Shown in pieces: positions 35,473-44,516 of a stretch of 62,500 nucleotides of DNA. Positions within the stretch are counted from its first letter, which is position 1. Each line of letters begins with the position of its first letter. A model generated the notes under the pieces. The model was not told the DNA's origin. It searched no databases and saw only the letters and a program-made list of their open reading frames with translations. The DNA is from Armatimonadota bacterium (GTDB taxonomy: Bacteria; Sysuimicrobiota; Sysuimicrobiia; Sysuimicrobiales; Humicultoraceae): contig JAVKIA010000010.1 in the NCBI GenBank assembly GCA_031459715.1, positions 1 through 62,500 on the forward strand. The letters are read 5' to 3'. A program made the translations under genes and the position numbers.

Positions 35473-37116
35473 GTGAGTGCTGTGGATAGTGTGGGCAAGG
35501 AGCAAGGGGATGGTCCCGGTGCCGGGGAAACACCATCTGGAATGTATGCGCTGACCAGCGCAGAGATGGCCGAGCTGGACCGCCGCGCGGCGGAGGAGCT
35601 CGGCATGTCTTCCGCGCTCCTGATGGAGAACGCCGGGCGGCGGGTCGCGGAGGTGGTGGCCGGGGTGGTCTCCCCCCGCGGAAGGCGCTGCGTGGTCCTG
35701 GCCGGCAAGGGGAGCAACGGGGGCGACGGACTGGTGGCCGCGCGCTACCTGGCCGCCCGCGGCTGGCAGGTTGAAGTCTTCCTCCTGGCCCGGGAAGACG
35801 AGGTGACGGGTGAGCCCCGGCGGAACCTGGCACTGGCCAGGGAGGCCGGCGTGGAGGTCGCGCCGGTGGTGAGCACGGCGCTGGCAGGAGTGCGGGAGCG
35901 CGTGCGGGGGGCGGATGTGATCATCGACGCCATCTTCGGCACGGGGTTCCGCGGGCAGCCCATGGGGCTGGCGGCAGAGCTCATCGAGGTGGCGAACGCT
36001 GCCGCCGTGCCCGTGGTAGCGGTGGACATCCCCTCAGGTGTGGACGCCGACAGCGGCGCGGTGCGGGGGGTGGCAATCACGGCGGCGGCCACGGTGACCA
36101 TGGGCTGGCCCAAGGTCGGCCTCCTGGTCTACCCGGGCGCCGCCTGCGTCGGCCAGCTCTACGTGGCCGACATCGGCTATCCCCCGGCGCTCCTGGAACG
36201 CGTCCGCCCCGGGACGCGCGCGGTCACGGCCGAGATGGTGCGGGAGGCACTTCCCCCGCGGCGTGCGGACAGCCACAAGGGGACCTACGGACGCGTCCTG
36301 GTCCTGGCCGGCTCGGTGGGGTTCTCCGGCGCGCCTTCCCTGTGCGCGCTGGGAGCGTTGCGGGCCGGTGCTGGTCTGGTCACGCTGGCGGTGAGCGAGT
36401 CCATCTACCTCATCGTGGCCGCGCGGGAGTTCGAGGCGATGCCCCACCCGCTGCCCGCGGAGGATGGCGGGGTGGGGGAAAGCGCCTGGGGCCGCCTGGC
36501 AACCCTGGCCGCCGACGCCGACGTCCTGGCGGTGGGCCCCGGTCTGGGGCGCCGACCGGGGGTGGCGGCGCTGCTGCGGCGGCTGCTGGCGGAGAGCACC
36601 ACGCCCCTGGTTCTGGACGCGGACGCCCTCAACGTGCTGGCGGGTGCTCAGGACGTCCTGGCAGGCAGCCGTGCGGAGAAGATCCTCACGCCGCATCCTG
36701 GAGAGATGGCCCGGTTGCTGGGCTCCACCACCGCGGCGGTGCAGGAGGACCGGCTGCGCGCAGCGCGGGAGGCCGCGCGCCGTTTCTCGGCGGTGGTGGT
36801 CCTCAAAGGGGCGCGTACCGTCGTCGCCGCACCCGACGGGCAGACCTGCATCGTCCCTGTGGGCAATCCCGCCATGGCCACAGGCGGGATGGGCGACGTC
36901 CTCACCGGTGCCATCGCAGCTCTGGTCGGCCAGCGCCTCCCGCTGCTGGCTGCCGCCTGGGCCGGGGCCTACCTGCACGGTCTGGCCGGCGACCTGGTGG
37001 CCGAGCAGGTGGGGCCGGCCGGAATCCTGGCCCGGGAGGTGGCGGATGCGCTGCCCCGGGCGCGCGCCGCCCTGCACCGGGGGCCCCCGCCGGGGCCGAT
37101 CCACGTCCTGAGGTGA
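35473..37116 (+). CDS. nnr: Bifunctional NAD(P)HX epimerase/dehydratase
   Basis: This protein of up to 547 residues repairs hydrated NAD(P)H. The N-terminal YjeF_N epimerase (about residues 24-235) has MENAGRRVAEVV, VVLAGKGSNGGDGLVAARYL and DAIFGTGFRG. The C-terminal YjeF_C dehydratase (about 255-535) has HKGTYGRVLVLAGS, GPGLGR, LTPHPGEMARLLG and the ATP-site NPAMATGGMGDVLTG. GTG at 35473 is the upstream start. ATG at 35542, just before the conserved YALTSAEMAELD, is equally plausible. It is followed after 1 bp by pheA. Confidence 0.94.
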   Translation: MSAVDSVGKEQGDGPGAGETPSGMYALTSAEMAELDRRAAEELGMSSALLMENAGRRVAEVVAGVVSPRGRRCVVLAGKGSNGGDGLVAARYLAARGWQVEVFLLAREDEVTGEPRRNLALAREAGVEVAPVVSTALAGVRERVRGADVIIDAIFGTGFRGQPMGLAAELIEVANAAAVPVVAVDIPSGVDADSGAVRGVAITAAATVTMGWPKVGLLVYPGAACVGQLYVADIGYPPALLERVRPGTRAVTAEMVREALPPRRADSHKGTYGRVLVLAGSVGFSGAPSLCALGALRAGAGLVTLAVSESIYLIVAAREFEAMPHPLPAEDGGVGESAWGRLATLAADADVLAVGPGLGRRPGVAALLRRLLAESTTPLVLDADALNVLAGAQDVLAGSRAEKILTPHPGEMARLLGSTTAAVQEDRLRAAREAARRFSAVVVLKGARTVVAAPDGQTCIVPVGNPAMATGGMGDVLTGAIAALVGQRLPLLAAAWAGAYLHGLAGDLVAEQVGPAGILAREVADALPRARAALHRGPPPGPIHVLR

Positions 37117-37117
37117 G

Positions 37118-38005
37118 GTGATCCCCCTGAAAGACGCCCGCGCCCCTGCCCACCCGGTGACTGTGACCAGGGCCGGTAACCGCGTGGCCTTCCAGGGCGA
37201 GCCGGGGGCCTACAGCGACGAGGCCATCGCCGCCAGCCGGGGCGAAGTGGAGCGTCTGCCCTGCCGCACCCTGCGAGAGGTCTTCTCGGCCGTAGAGTCG
37301 GGAGCCGCCGAAGAGGGCATCGTCCCTGTGGAGAACTCCTACGCCGGCAGCATCAACGAGACCTACGATCTCCTCCTGGCGTCCCCGCTGCACATCGTCG
37401 GGGAGGTGACGCACCGCGTGGACCACTGCCTCCTGGCCCTCCCCGGAGAGACGCTGCACACGGTGCGCCGGGTGCTGTCCCACCCTCAGGCCCTGTGGCA
37501 GTGCGAGGAGTTCCTTCGGGCGCACGGGCTGCACCCTGTGCCCGAGTACGACACCGCGGGAGCGGCGCGTCGCGTGGCCCAGGAGCGCCTGGCGCACACC
37601 GCGGCCATCGCCGGGCGCCTGGCGGCCCGCCTCTACGGGCTGGAGGTCCTGGCGGAATCGATCCAGACCGCTTCGGACAACCTGACGCGCTTCCTCTTCC
37701 TGAGCCGCACCCCGGCCCCGCCCCTGGAGGAGGCCAAGACTTCCATCGTCTTCGGTACGGAGAACGTCCCCGGCGCGCTGTACCGGGCGCTGGGTGCGTT
37801 CGCCCGCCGCGGGCTCAACCTCTCCAAGCTGGAGTCCCGCCCGGCGCAGCAGCGCGCAAGCGGCGGGGCGCCCTGGGAGTACTTCTTCTATGTGGACGTG
37901 GAGGCGCACGTGGAGGCCCCGCTCATGGGAGAGGCCCTGGCCGAGCTGCGCGGCGCCACCACATTCCTCCGCGTCCTGGGCTCCTATCCCCGGGCGCGGC
38001 GGTGA
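37118..38005 (+). CDS. pheA: Prephenate dehydratase
   Basis: This 295-residue enzyme turns prephenate into phenylpyruvate for phenylalanine. The catalytic domain (about 22-200) has VAFQGEPGAYSDEA, VPVENSYAGSINETYDLLL and SDNLTRFLFL with the catalytic Thr-Arg-Phe. The ACT regulatory domain (about 210-290) has GALYRALGAFARRGLNLSKL then ESRP, the phenylalanine-sensing motifs. There is no chorismate mutase domain, as in Gram-positive-type enzymes. It starts at GTG directly after nnr. Confidence 0.93.
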   Translation: MIPLKDARAPAHPVTVTRAGNRVAFQGEPGAYSDEAIAASRGEVERLPCRTLREVFSAVESGAAEEGIVPVENSYAGSINETYDLLLASPLHIVGEVTHRVDHCLLALPGETLHTVRRVLSHPQALWQCEEFLRAHGLHPVPEYDTAGAARRVAQERLAHTAAIAGRLAARLYGLEVLAESIQTASDNLTRFLFLSRTPAPPLEEAKTSIVFGTENVPGALYRALGAFARRGLNLSKLESRPAQQRASGGAPWEYFFYVDVEAHVEAPLMGEALAELRGATTFLRVLGSYPRARR

Positions 38006-38056
38006 GGGCGTTGCGCCCACGGCAGGAGGCACGAGCGGAAAAGGAGGCATGAAGCA

Positions 38057-39052
38057 ATGCAACTGGGCCACCTGCCCCGGGTGCCCCTGGCGGTCCGCCC
38101 CACACCGCTGCAGGAGGCGCCCCGGCTGTCTGCGTACCTGGGCGGACCGCGCATTCTGATCAAGCGGGACGACCTCACCGGCCTGGCGCTGGGCGGGAGC
38201 AAAGCGCGCAAGCTGGAGCTGCTGCTGGGTCAGGCCCGGGTCCAGGGCGCCGACGTGCTGGTCACCGTGGGCGCCCCCCAGTCCAACCACGCCCGCATGA
38301 CCGCCGCTGCGGCGCGCCTCTTGGGCTGGGAGGCCATTCTGGTCCTGGCCGGGGAGGAGCCGGACGAGGTCCAGGGCAACCTCCTGCTGGACCGGCTCTT
38401 CGGCGCGCAGGTGCGGCTCATCAACACCACGGAGGAGTACGTGGTCATGGGGGTGGTGCAGGACCTGGCGCGGGAGCTGGCGGCGGCGGGACGACGGCCG
38501 TACATCATCCCCCGCGGCGGTTCCACGGGACTGGGCGCGGCCGCGTACCTGGAGGCGGGGATCGAGGCGTTTGCCCAGCTCAACGCCCTGGGTGCCCGCG
38601 CCGACGCCATCGTCCACGCCAGCACCTCCGGCGGCACGCAGTCCGGGCTGCTGGCTGCGGCCAGGTGGACCCACTCCGGCGCCCGGGTGGTCGGGATCAG
38701 TGCCGGGCCGCCGCGGGAGGTGGTGGTGCAGCGCGTCGTGGGGATTGTCCGCGACCTGGCGGAGGTGGTGCGCACGGAGTGGGCGGTCCACCCCGAGGAC
38801 GTGCTCGTCCACGACGAGTACGTAGGGGAGGGCTACGGCATCCTCACCCCTGAGACGGTGGAGGCCATCAAGGTGGTGGCGCGGACGGAGGGGATCCTCC
38901 TCGACCCGGTCTACACCGGCAAGGCCATGGCCGGTCTGATCGACCTGATCCGCCGCGGGGTCTTCACCCGTGAGCAGACCGTGCTCTTCTGGCACACCGG
39001 CGGTCAGCCAGCGTTGTTTGCCCACGCGCGGACGCTGTCCGCGCCGGACTGA
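38057..39052 (+). CDS. PLP-dependent deaminase (D-cysteine desulfhydrase/ACC deaminase family)
   Basis: This 331-residue fold-type II PLP enzyme shows LIKRDDLTGLALGGSKARKL with the cofactor Lys in GGSKARK, then VTVGAPQSNHARMTAAAA, IIPRGGSTGLGAAAY and ASTSGGTQSGLLAA as phosphate loop. The end is LDPVYTGKAMAGLI and LFWHTGGQPALF. Family members release ammonia and pyruvate from D-cysteine, or split 1-aminocyclopropane-1-carboxylate. D-cysteine desulfhydrase is the commoner activity outside plant-associated bacteria. It joins the next gene as TGATG. Confidence 0.85.
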   Translation: MQLGHLPRVPLAVRPTPLQEAPRLSAYLGGPRILIKRDDLTGLALGGSKARKLELLLGQARVQGADVLVTVGAPQSNHARMTAAAARLLGWEAILVLAGEEPDEVQGNLLLDRLFGAQVRLINTTEEYVVMGVVQDLARELAAAGRRPYIIPRGGSTGLGAAAYLEAGIEAFAQLNALGARADAIVHASTSGGTQSGLLAAARWTHSGARVVGISAGPPREVVVQRVVGIVRDLAEVVRTEWAVHPEDVLVHDEYVGEGYGILTPETVEAIKVVARTEGILLDPVYTGKAMAGLIDLIRRGVFTREQTVLFWHTGGQPALFAHARTLSAPD

Positions 39053-40104
39053 TGGGCCCGGGGGGCGGGAACCCTCCCGTCCTGGCCGAAGTGCGCCGCG
39101 GTGGGGCGGTGGAGAGCCTCCACCGGGGCGCTGTGGTGGCTACAGACGCTGCCGGGCGGGTGCTCGCCGCCTGCGGCGACCCGACCCTGCGGGCCTTCGC
39201 CCGCTCAGCCCTCAAGCCGGTCCAGGCGCTGCCGCTGGTGGCCGACGGGGGCACGAGGTGCTTCGAGCTGACGCGCTCCGAGCTGGCGGTGATCTGCGCC
39301 TCCCACGCCGGCGAGGCGATGCACGTGGCAGCGGTGCGCTCGATCCTGCGCAAGGTAGATCTGGACGAGCAAGCGCTGCAGTGCGGCGGCCACTGGCCCC
39401 TGCACCAGCCCACCGCCGAGGCCATGCGTGCCCGTGGCGAGGCGCCCGGCCCGATCCACGACAACTGTTCGGGTAAGCACGCGGGGATGCTGGCGCTGGC
39501 CCGGCTCCACGGCTGGGACCCCGCCACCTACCGCCGCCCGGACCACCCGGTGCAGCAGCGCATTCGCGAAGCCGTGGTCGCGCTGTGCGGCAGCTCCGAG
39601 GCTGTGGCCACGCCGCGGACCGACGGTTGCGGGGTCCCCACCTACTACCTGTCGCTGCAAAACCTGGCCACAGCCTTCGCCCGCCTGGCCGCGCCGGAGG
39701 TCCTCCCGCTGCCGTGGAGCGACGCCGCCCGCTGCGTGGTGGGGGCGATGACGGCCTTTCCCGAGATGGTGGGCGGCACCGGCCGGCTGGACAGTGTGCT
39801 CATGGGGGTGGGGGAGGGCCGCCTGGTGGTGAAAGGTGGAGCCGAAGCCATTGTGGCGGTGGCGGCGCCTCCGAGGCGCCTGGGCCTGGCGCTGAAGATC
39901 GAGGACGGCAGCGCCCGCGCCGTCGCCCCGGTGCTGATCGAGGTGCTGCGCCAGCTGGCCCTCCTCAGCGAGGACGGCATCCGCATCCTGGCTCCGCTGC
40001 ACCGGCCCGCGGTGCTTGACCGCCGGAACGCCCGGGTGGGCGAGATCGTTGCCGTGCTGCACCTGGAATCTCCGCTGGGCCTGGAGCCTTCCCCCACTTC
40101 GTGA
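39052..40104 (+). CDS. Asparaginase II-family protein (thermolabile Rhizobium type)
   Basis: This 350-residue protein has the PF06089 features: VLAEVRRGGAVESLHRGAVV, ARSALKPVQALPLV, ELAVICASHAGEAMHVAAV, DNCSGKHAGMLALA, PRTDGCGVPTYYLSL and TAFPEMVGGTGRLD. It probably hydrolyses asparagine to aspartate and ammonia in the cytoplasm, as no signal peptide is present. The 1 bp overlap with the PLP deaminase gene suggests a joint amino-acid catabolic unit. Confidence 0.88.
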   Translation: MGPGGGNPPVLAEVRRGGAVESLHRGAVVATDAAGRVLAACGDPTLRAFARSALKPVQALPLVADGGTRCFELTRSELAVICASHAGEAMHVAAVRSILRKVDLDEQALQCGGHWPLHQPTAEAMRARGEAPGPIHDNCSGKHAGMLALARLHGWDPATYRRPDHPVQQRIREAVVALCGSSEAVATPRTDGCGVPTYYLSLQNLATAFARLAAPEVLPLPWSDAARCVVGAMTAFPEMVGGTGRLDSVLMGVGEGRLVVKGGAEAIVAVAAPPRRLGLALKIEDGSARAVAPVLIEVLRQLALLSEDGIRILAPLHRPAVLDRRNARVGEIVAVLHLESPLGLEPSPTS

Positions 40105-40182
40105 CCGCGCTTCGGGCATCCGGCGCGCCCGGGGTGGGCCCGATCCCGGCGCGGCGACTGCGGGGAGGGTACAATACAACCT

Positions 40183-41931
40183 GTGGAGATCCCCCAGTCA
40201 TTTCGGGAGCTGGCCCAGACCATGGAGGCGGTGGCGCAGACCTCCCGCCGGGGAGAGAAGGTCGCCCGCCTGGCAGAGTATCTTCGCGCCCTGGACGATG
40301 AGAGTCTGGCCACAGCCTGCACCTTCCTCACCGGGGCGGCCTTCCCGGCCGGCGACGCCCGCCGGCTGAATGTGGGCTGGGCGGCACTGGTGGACGTCCT
40401 GCTGGCGCTGGCGGGCACCGGCGAGGAGGCGCTGCACGACGCCTACCTGCGCCATGGGGACCTGGGCGACGTGGCGGAGGAGCTCTTTGCCGCCCGTCCC
40501 GCTCCTGTGCAGCCGCTGACGCTGGCGGGTGTGCGCACCGCCTTCGAGGCCATGGCCGCGGCGTCGGGGGCCGGGTCGCGGGGACTGAAGGTGGCCGCCC
40601 TGCGGGACCTGCTGGATGCGGCCACCCCCCTGGAGGCAAAGTACCTGGTGAAGATCATCACCTCGGACCTGCGCGTGGGCGTGAAGGCGGGTCTGCTGGA
40701 GGAGGCGGTGGCCGCGGCCTTCGCCCCGCAGTCGCCGGGCGGAGCACCGCGCGCGCTGCTGCCCCTGGTCCGCCGAGCCCACATGCTGCTCGGCCAGGTA
40801 GGCGAGGTGGCGGTGCTGGCGCGGCGGGGACGGCTGGAGGAGGCGCGGCTGGCGCTGTTCCATCCCTTCCACTTCATGCTGGCGGAGACCATCTTCGCCC
40901 CGGAGGAGGCGTTTGGGCCGGGGCGCCGGGCGCTGGGGACCGCGCTGCTGGTGGAGGACAAGTACGATGGGATCCGGGCGCAGGTGCACGCAGGCGACGG
41001 GCGGGTGACCATATTCTCCCGTACGCTGGACGACGTCACCGCCTCCTTCCCCGAGCTGCTGCCGGCGCTGCGGGGGCTGGCCGGCCGCTATATCGTCGAC
41101 GGGGAGATCCTGGCCTGGCGGGGGGACCGCCCGCTGCCCTTCTCCCTGCTGCAGCAGCGGCTGCGGCGGAAGGAGCCCGGTGCTCTGGTCGACCGCATTC
41201 CGGTAGTCTTCTTCGTCTTCGACTTATTGCACCTGGAGGGGACCGACCTGCTGGCGGCACCACTGGCGGACCGGCGCAGGCGTCTGGAGGAGCTGCGCTA
41301 CTTTGGGCCGGTCCGGCCCTCTTTGGCCACGGTGGCGCAGGACGCAGACCACCTGGCGCGACGCTTCCGCGAAGCCCGGGCCAGGGGCAACGAGGGACTG
41401 GTGGTGAAGCGCCTGGACTCCGCCTACGCACCGGGTCGTCGCGGCAGGCAGTGGATGAAGTGGAAGGAGGAGCTGGCCTCGCTGGACGTGGTGGTGGTGG
41501 CCGCGGAGCACGGGCACGGGCGGCGGGCCGGAGTTCTCTCCGACGTCACCTTCGCGGTGCGTGACGGCGGGCGGCTGGCCACCATCGGCAAGGCGTACTC
41601 CGGGCTCACCGACCGGGAAATCGCGGAGCTGACCCGCTGGTTTCACGCGCATACGGTGGCGGACCTGGGGCGGGTGAAGGTGGTCCAGCCGGAGGTGGTC
41701 CTGGAGGTGGCGTTCGATGCGGTGACCCGCAGCGGGCGGCACGACTCCGGCTTTGCCCTGCGGTTCCCCCGCATCAAGCGCTGGCGGCAGGACAAGACGC
41801 CTGCGGAGGTCAACACCCTGGACGACGTGCGGCGCATCTACGAGCGCCAGGTGGTCCGTCCCCGGGGCGAGGAGGAACGGGTGGGAAGCCCGGCCGGTGG
41901 TGCCGGTGGAGGAGGCGAGCGGCGGTGGTGA
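40183..41931 (+). CDS. lig: ATP-dependent DNA ligase, archaeal/eukaryotic type I
   Basis: This 582-residue ligase seals nicks. The N-terminal helical DNA-binding domain (about 10-240) precedes the adenylation domain with Lys260 of motif I (EDKYDGIRAQ). It continues with IVDGEILAWRG, VFFVFDLLHLEG, EGLVVKRLDSAYAPG with RGRQWMKWK, and an OB-fold tail (LDVVVVAAEHGHGRRAGVLS). Length and domain order are as in archaeal ligases. A TACAAT box precedes the GTG start, with no good -35. Bacteria normally rely on NAD-dependent LigA, so this is an additional enzyme, possibly for repair. Confidence 0.93.
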   Translation: MEIPQSFRELAQTMEAVAQTSRRGEKVARLAEYLRALDDESLATACTFLTGAAFPAGDARRLNVGWAALVDVLLALAGTGEEALHDAYLRHGDLGDVAEELFAARPAPVQPLTLAGVRTAFEAMAAASGAGSRGLKVAALRDLLDAATPLEAKYLVKIITSDLRVGVKAGLLEEAVAAAFAPQSPGGAPRALLPLVRRAHMLLGQVGEVAVLARRGRLEEARLALFHPFHFMLAETIFAPEEAFGPGRRALGTALLVEDKYDGIRAQVHAGDGRVTIFSRTLDDVTASFPELLPALRGLAGRYIVDGEILAWRGDRPLPFSLLQQRLRRKEPGALVDRIPVVFFVFDLLHLEGTDLLAAPLADRRRRLEELRYFGPVRPSLATVAQDADHLARRFREARARGNEGLVVKRLDSAYAPGRRGRQWMKWKEELASLDVVVVAAEHGHGRRAGVLSDVTFAVRDGGRLATIGKAYSGLTDREIAELTRWFHAHTVADLGRVKVVQPEVVLEVAFDAVTRSGRHDSGFALRFPRIKRWRQDKTPAEVNTLDDVRRIYERQVVRPRGEEERVGSPAGGAGGGGERRW

Positions 41932-43310
41932 GCGCGGGGAGGGACGGCCTGGATCTGCGCGTTGCCCTGCGCGCGGGCAAGGGGCTGCTGGCTGCGCTGG
42001 TGCTCCTGCCGCTAGTGGGCCCGATGCTGGCGCTCCCGCTGCTCCTGCCCCAGGTGCTGGCGACGCCGCAGGCGACCGCCGTTGCCACCGTTTACCGCAT
42101 TGACGTGGAGGGAGTAATCGCCCCCTCCACGGCCCGCTACATCATGCGGGCCATCCGGCACGCGGAGGAGGAGCGGGCAGAGGCGCTGCTCATTCGCCTG
42201 GACACTCCCGGCGGCCTGCTCAAGTCCATGGACGACATCACCAAGGCCATGCTCAACAGTGCGGTGCCCATCATCGTCTACGTGGCGCCGCAGGGGGCGC
42301 GCGCTGCCTCCGCCGGGGTCTTCGTCACCTTCGCGGCGAATGTGGCCGCCATGGCCCCGGCGACCCGCATCGGTGCGGCGCATCCGGTGGCCGTGGGGCA
42401 GGGCGGGCAGGGGGAGCAGGACAGGACGCTGCTGGAGAAGGTGACCAACGACGCCGTGGCCAACATCCGCGGACTGGCCCGGCGCCGCGGCCGGAACGCC
42501 GATTGGGCGGAGAAGGCGGTGCGGGAGAGTATCTCGGCCGACGAGGAGGAGGCGGTGCGCCTGGGGGTGGTGGATCTGGTGGCCCGCAGTGAGGGCGACC
42601 TGCTGCGCGCACTGGACGGCCGGGCGGTGACCACGGCCGAGGGGCCGGTGACACTGCGTACCCGCCGTGCCCGGGTGGTGCCGTTGCGCATGGACATCAC
42701 CGAGCAATTCCTCAACCTGCTCTCCGACCCCAACATCGGCTTCATCCTGCTGAACATCGGTATCATCGGTGTGCTGGCCGAGCTGTACAATCCCGGGCTG
42801 ATCCTCCCCGGGGTGGTGGGGGCCATCGCCCTGGTCCTGGGCCTGGCCTCCTTTGCCATCCTGGAGGTCAACGCGGCGGGACTGGTGCTCATCGCGCTGG
42901 CCGTGGTCATGTTCATCGCCGACCTGAAGATCCCCGGACACGGCGTGCTCACCTTTGGGGGAGTGGTCGCCTTCATCTTCGGAGCGATCCTGCTCACCTC
43001 GCGTCAGGCTCCCTTCCTGCGTATCTCCCTGCAGCTGATCCTGGGTGTGGCCGCCCTGCTGGCGGCGTTCTTCCTCTTTGCCGTGGGGGCCGGGATCCGG
43101 GCTCAGCGCGCGGTGGTGCGTAGCGGGGCGGAGGGGCTGGTGGGGGCGGTGGGCGTGGCCCGCACGGTGCTGGACCCCGAGGGGATGGTCTACGTGCGCG
43201 GCGAGATGTGGACGGCGCGGGCGGAAGGCCGCCGCATCGACGAGGGTGAACGCGTGCGTGTGGTGGGGATGGAGGGGCTGACGGTGCGCGTGCGGCCCGA
43301 GGAGTCGTGA
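41925..43310 (+). CDS. NfeD-family membrane serine protease
   Basis: This 461-residue protein has an N-terminal hydrophobic segment (about 21-45) and a ClpP-class protease domain with Ser129 in GARAASAGVFV and Lys172 in LLEKVTNDAV as the likely dyad. About five membrane helices follow (roughly 265-375), then a C-terminal OB-fold NfeDC domain from about 400. The RLDTPGGLLKSMDDI motif is typical. Such proteins pair with stomatins and trim membrane proteins. No stomatin gene is adjacent here. It overlaps the ligase gene by 7 bp and tsaE by 4 bp. Confidence 0.9.
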   Translation: MVSAGRDGLDLRVALRAGKGLLAALVLLPLVGPMLALPLLLPQVLATPQATAVATVYRIDVEGVIAPSTARYIMRAIRHAEEERAEALLIRLDTPGGLLKSMDDITKAMLNSAVPIIVYVAPQGARAASAGVFVTFAANVAAMAPATRIGAAHPVAVGQGGQGEQDRTLLEKVTNDAVANIRGLARRRGRNADWAEKAVRESISADEEEAVRLGVVDLVARSEGDLLRALDGRAVTTAEGPVTLRTRRARVVPLRMDITEQFLNLLSDPNIGFILLNIGIIGVLAELYNPGLILPGVVGAIALVLGLASFAILEVNAAGLVLIALAVVMFIADLKIPGHGVLTFGGVVAFIFGAILLTSRQAPFLRISLQLILGVAALLAAFFLFAVGAGIRAQRAVVRSGAEGLVGAVGVARTVLDPEGMVYVRGEMWTARAEGRRIDEGERVRVVGMEGLTVRVRPEES

Positions 43311-43792
43311 GCGTCGTCATCTGTACAGGAAGTGAGAAGGAGACCCTCCAGGTCGGCCGGCTGCTGGGCCGCCACCTGCGCCGCGGGGATGTGGTGGCCT
43401 TAAGCGGCGAACTGGGCACGGGCAAGACAGTCCTGGCACGGGGCATCGCCGCGGGAGCCGGCGCGGCCGGGTACATCGCCAGCCCCACCTTCACCCTGAT
43501 CCGCGAGTACGCCGGCCCTGTGCCCGTCTACCACGTGGACCTCTTCCGCCTGGAGCCAGCGGAGGCCGCCGAGCTGGGGCTGGAGGAGCTGGTGGAGCGG
43601 GGGATCACCGTGATCGAGTGGGCGGAGAAGGCGGCGCCCCTGCTGCGCCCTCCGCTGCTGCAGGTGGAGGTGGCCTACGGCGTGCAGCCGGAGGAGCGCG
43701 TCCTCCGCCTCCGGGCCGCAGGTGAAGGCCCGGCCGCAGCGGTGGCGGCGGTGGCCGCGGCCTGCTCCCGTACCGCTCCCGCCCGCGCCTAG
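43307..43792 (+). CDS. tsaE: t6A synthesis ATPase TsaE
   Basis: This 161-residue P-loop protein has Walker A SGELGTGKT at 33-41, ASPTFTLIREYAG, VYHVDLFRL and VIEWAEKA. It drives the TsaB-TsaD complex that puts threonylcarbamoyl on A37 of ANN-decoding tRNAs. GTG overlaps the nfeD stop as GTGA and tsaB follows after 5 bp. The alanine-rich tail after about residue 140 is not conserved. Confidence 0.94.
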   Translation: MSVVICTGSEKETLQVGRLLGRHLRRGDVVALSGELGTGKTVLARGIAAGAGAAGYIASPTFTLIREYAGPVPVYHVDLFRLEPAEAAELGLEELVERGITVIEWAEKAAPLLRPPLLQVEVAYGVQPEERVLRLRAAGEGPAAAVAAVAAACSRTAPARA

Positions 43793-43797
43793 AGGCA

Positions 43798-44469
43798 ATG
43801 CTCGTCCTGGGCCTGGAGACGGCCACTTCCTACGGCAGCGTGGCCCTGGTCGGTCCCCGAGGACTGCTGGCCGAGATCACCGCGCTGGTACCTATGCGCC
43901 ACCTGGAGTGGCTGGTCCCGGCCATCGACCGCGTACTGGCCGACGCCGGGGTCTCCCGGGCGCAGGTGGAGGGGCTGGCCGTCTCGCGGGGCCCCGGGGG
44001 GTTCACCGGACTGCGCATCGGCATCGCCACGGCGGCGGCCTGGGCGCGGGCCAGCGGCGTACCGGTGGTGGGGATCTCCACGCTGGAGGCGCTGGCCGCC
44101 GCTGCCGGCGCCCCGGGCCTGGTGCTGCCCGTGCTCGACGCCAGGCGCGGCGAGGTGGCGGCGGCAGTCTTCCGCAGGGAAGACGGGCAGCACCTCACCC
44201 GGGTGCACGAGGACACGGTGCTCCCCCCGGAGGCGCTGGGCAGTCTGGTCCCCGGAGGAGAGCCGGTCCTGCTTGTGGGGGACGGGCTGGCGCGCTGGCC
44301 GGAGGCCATCCGGCAGGCCGTTCCCGGCGGCTGGATGGCGCCCCCGCCGCTGTGGGTGCCGCGCGCCGCGGTGACAGCCACTCTGGGTCGGGAGCGGCTT
44401 CTGGCCGGACAGCGGGACGACCCCTACAGACTGGTGCCCGTCTACGGCCGTCGCCCCATGGTGGTCTGA
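43798..44469 (+). CDS. tsaB: t6A synthesis protein TsaB
   Basis: This 223-residue ASKHA-fold protein is an inactive partner of TsaD. It shows MLVLGLETATSYGSVALVG, ALVPMRHLEWLVPAIDRVL, AVSRGPGGFTGLRIGIATA and PVLDARRGEVAAAVF. It scaffolds TsaD and TsaE for tRNA t6A formation in the cytoplasm. It sits 5 bp after tsaE and 47 bp before rimI. Confidence 0.93.
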   Translation: MLVLGLETATSYGSVALVGPRGLLAEITALVPMRHLEWLVPAIDRVLADAGVSRAQVEGLAVSRGPGGFTGLRIGIATAAAWARASGVPVVGISTLEALAAAAGAPGLVLPVLDARRGEVAAAVFRREDGQHLTRVHEDTVLPPEALGSLVPGGEPVLLVGDGLARWPEAIRQAVPGGWMAPPPLWVPRAAVTATLGRERLLAGQRDDPYRLVPVYGRRPMVV

Positions 44470-44516
44470 GCGCCAGCGGCACTCCCGAGAATGCGCTATG
44501 ATACCGTAAGCGCCGC

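Noticed and set aside
40171-40176. TACAAT as a promoter of the DNA ligase gene
   Set aside because: No acceptable -35 hexamer is found 16-18 bp upstream and the distance to the start codon is very short.
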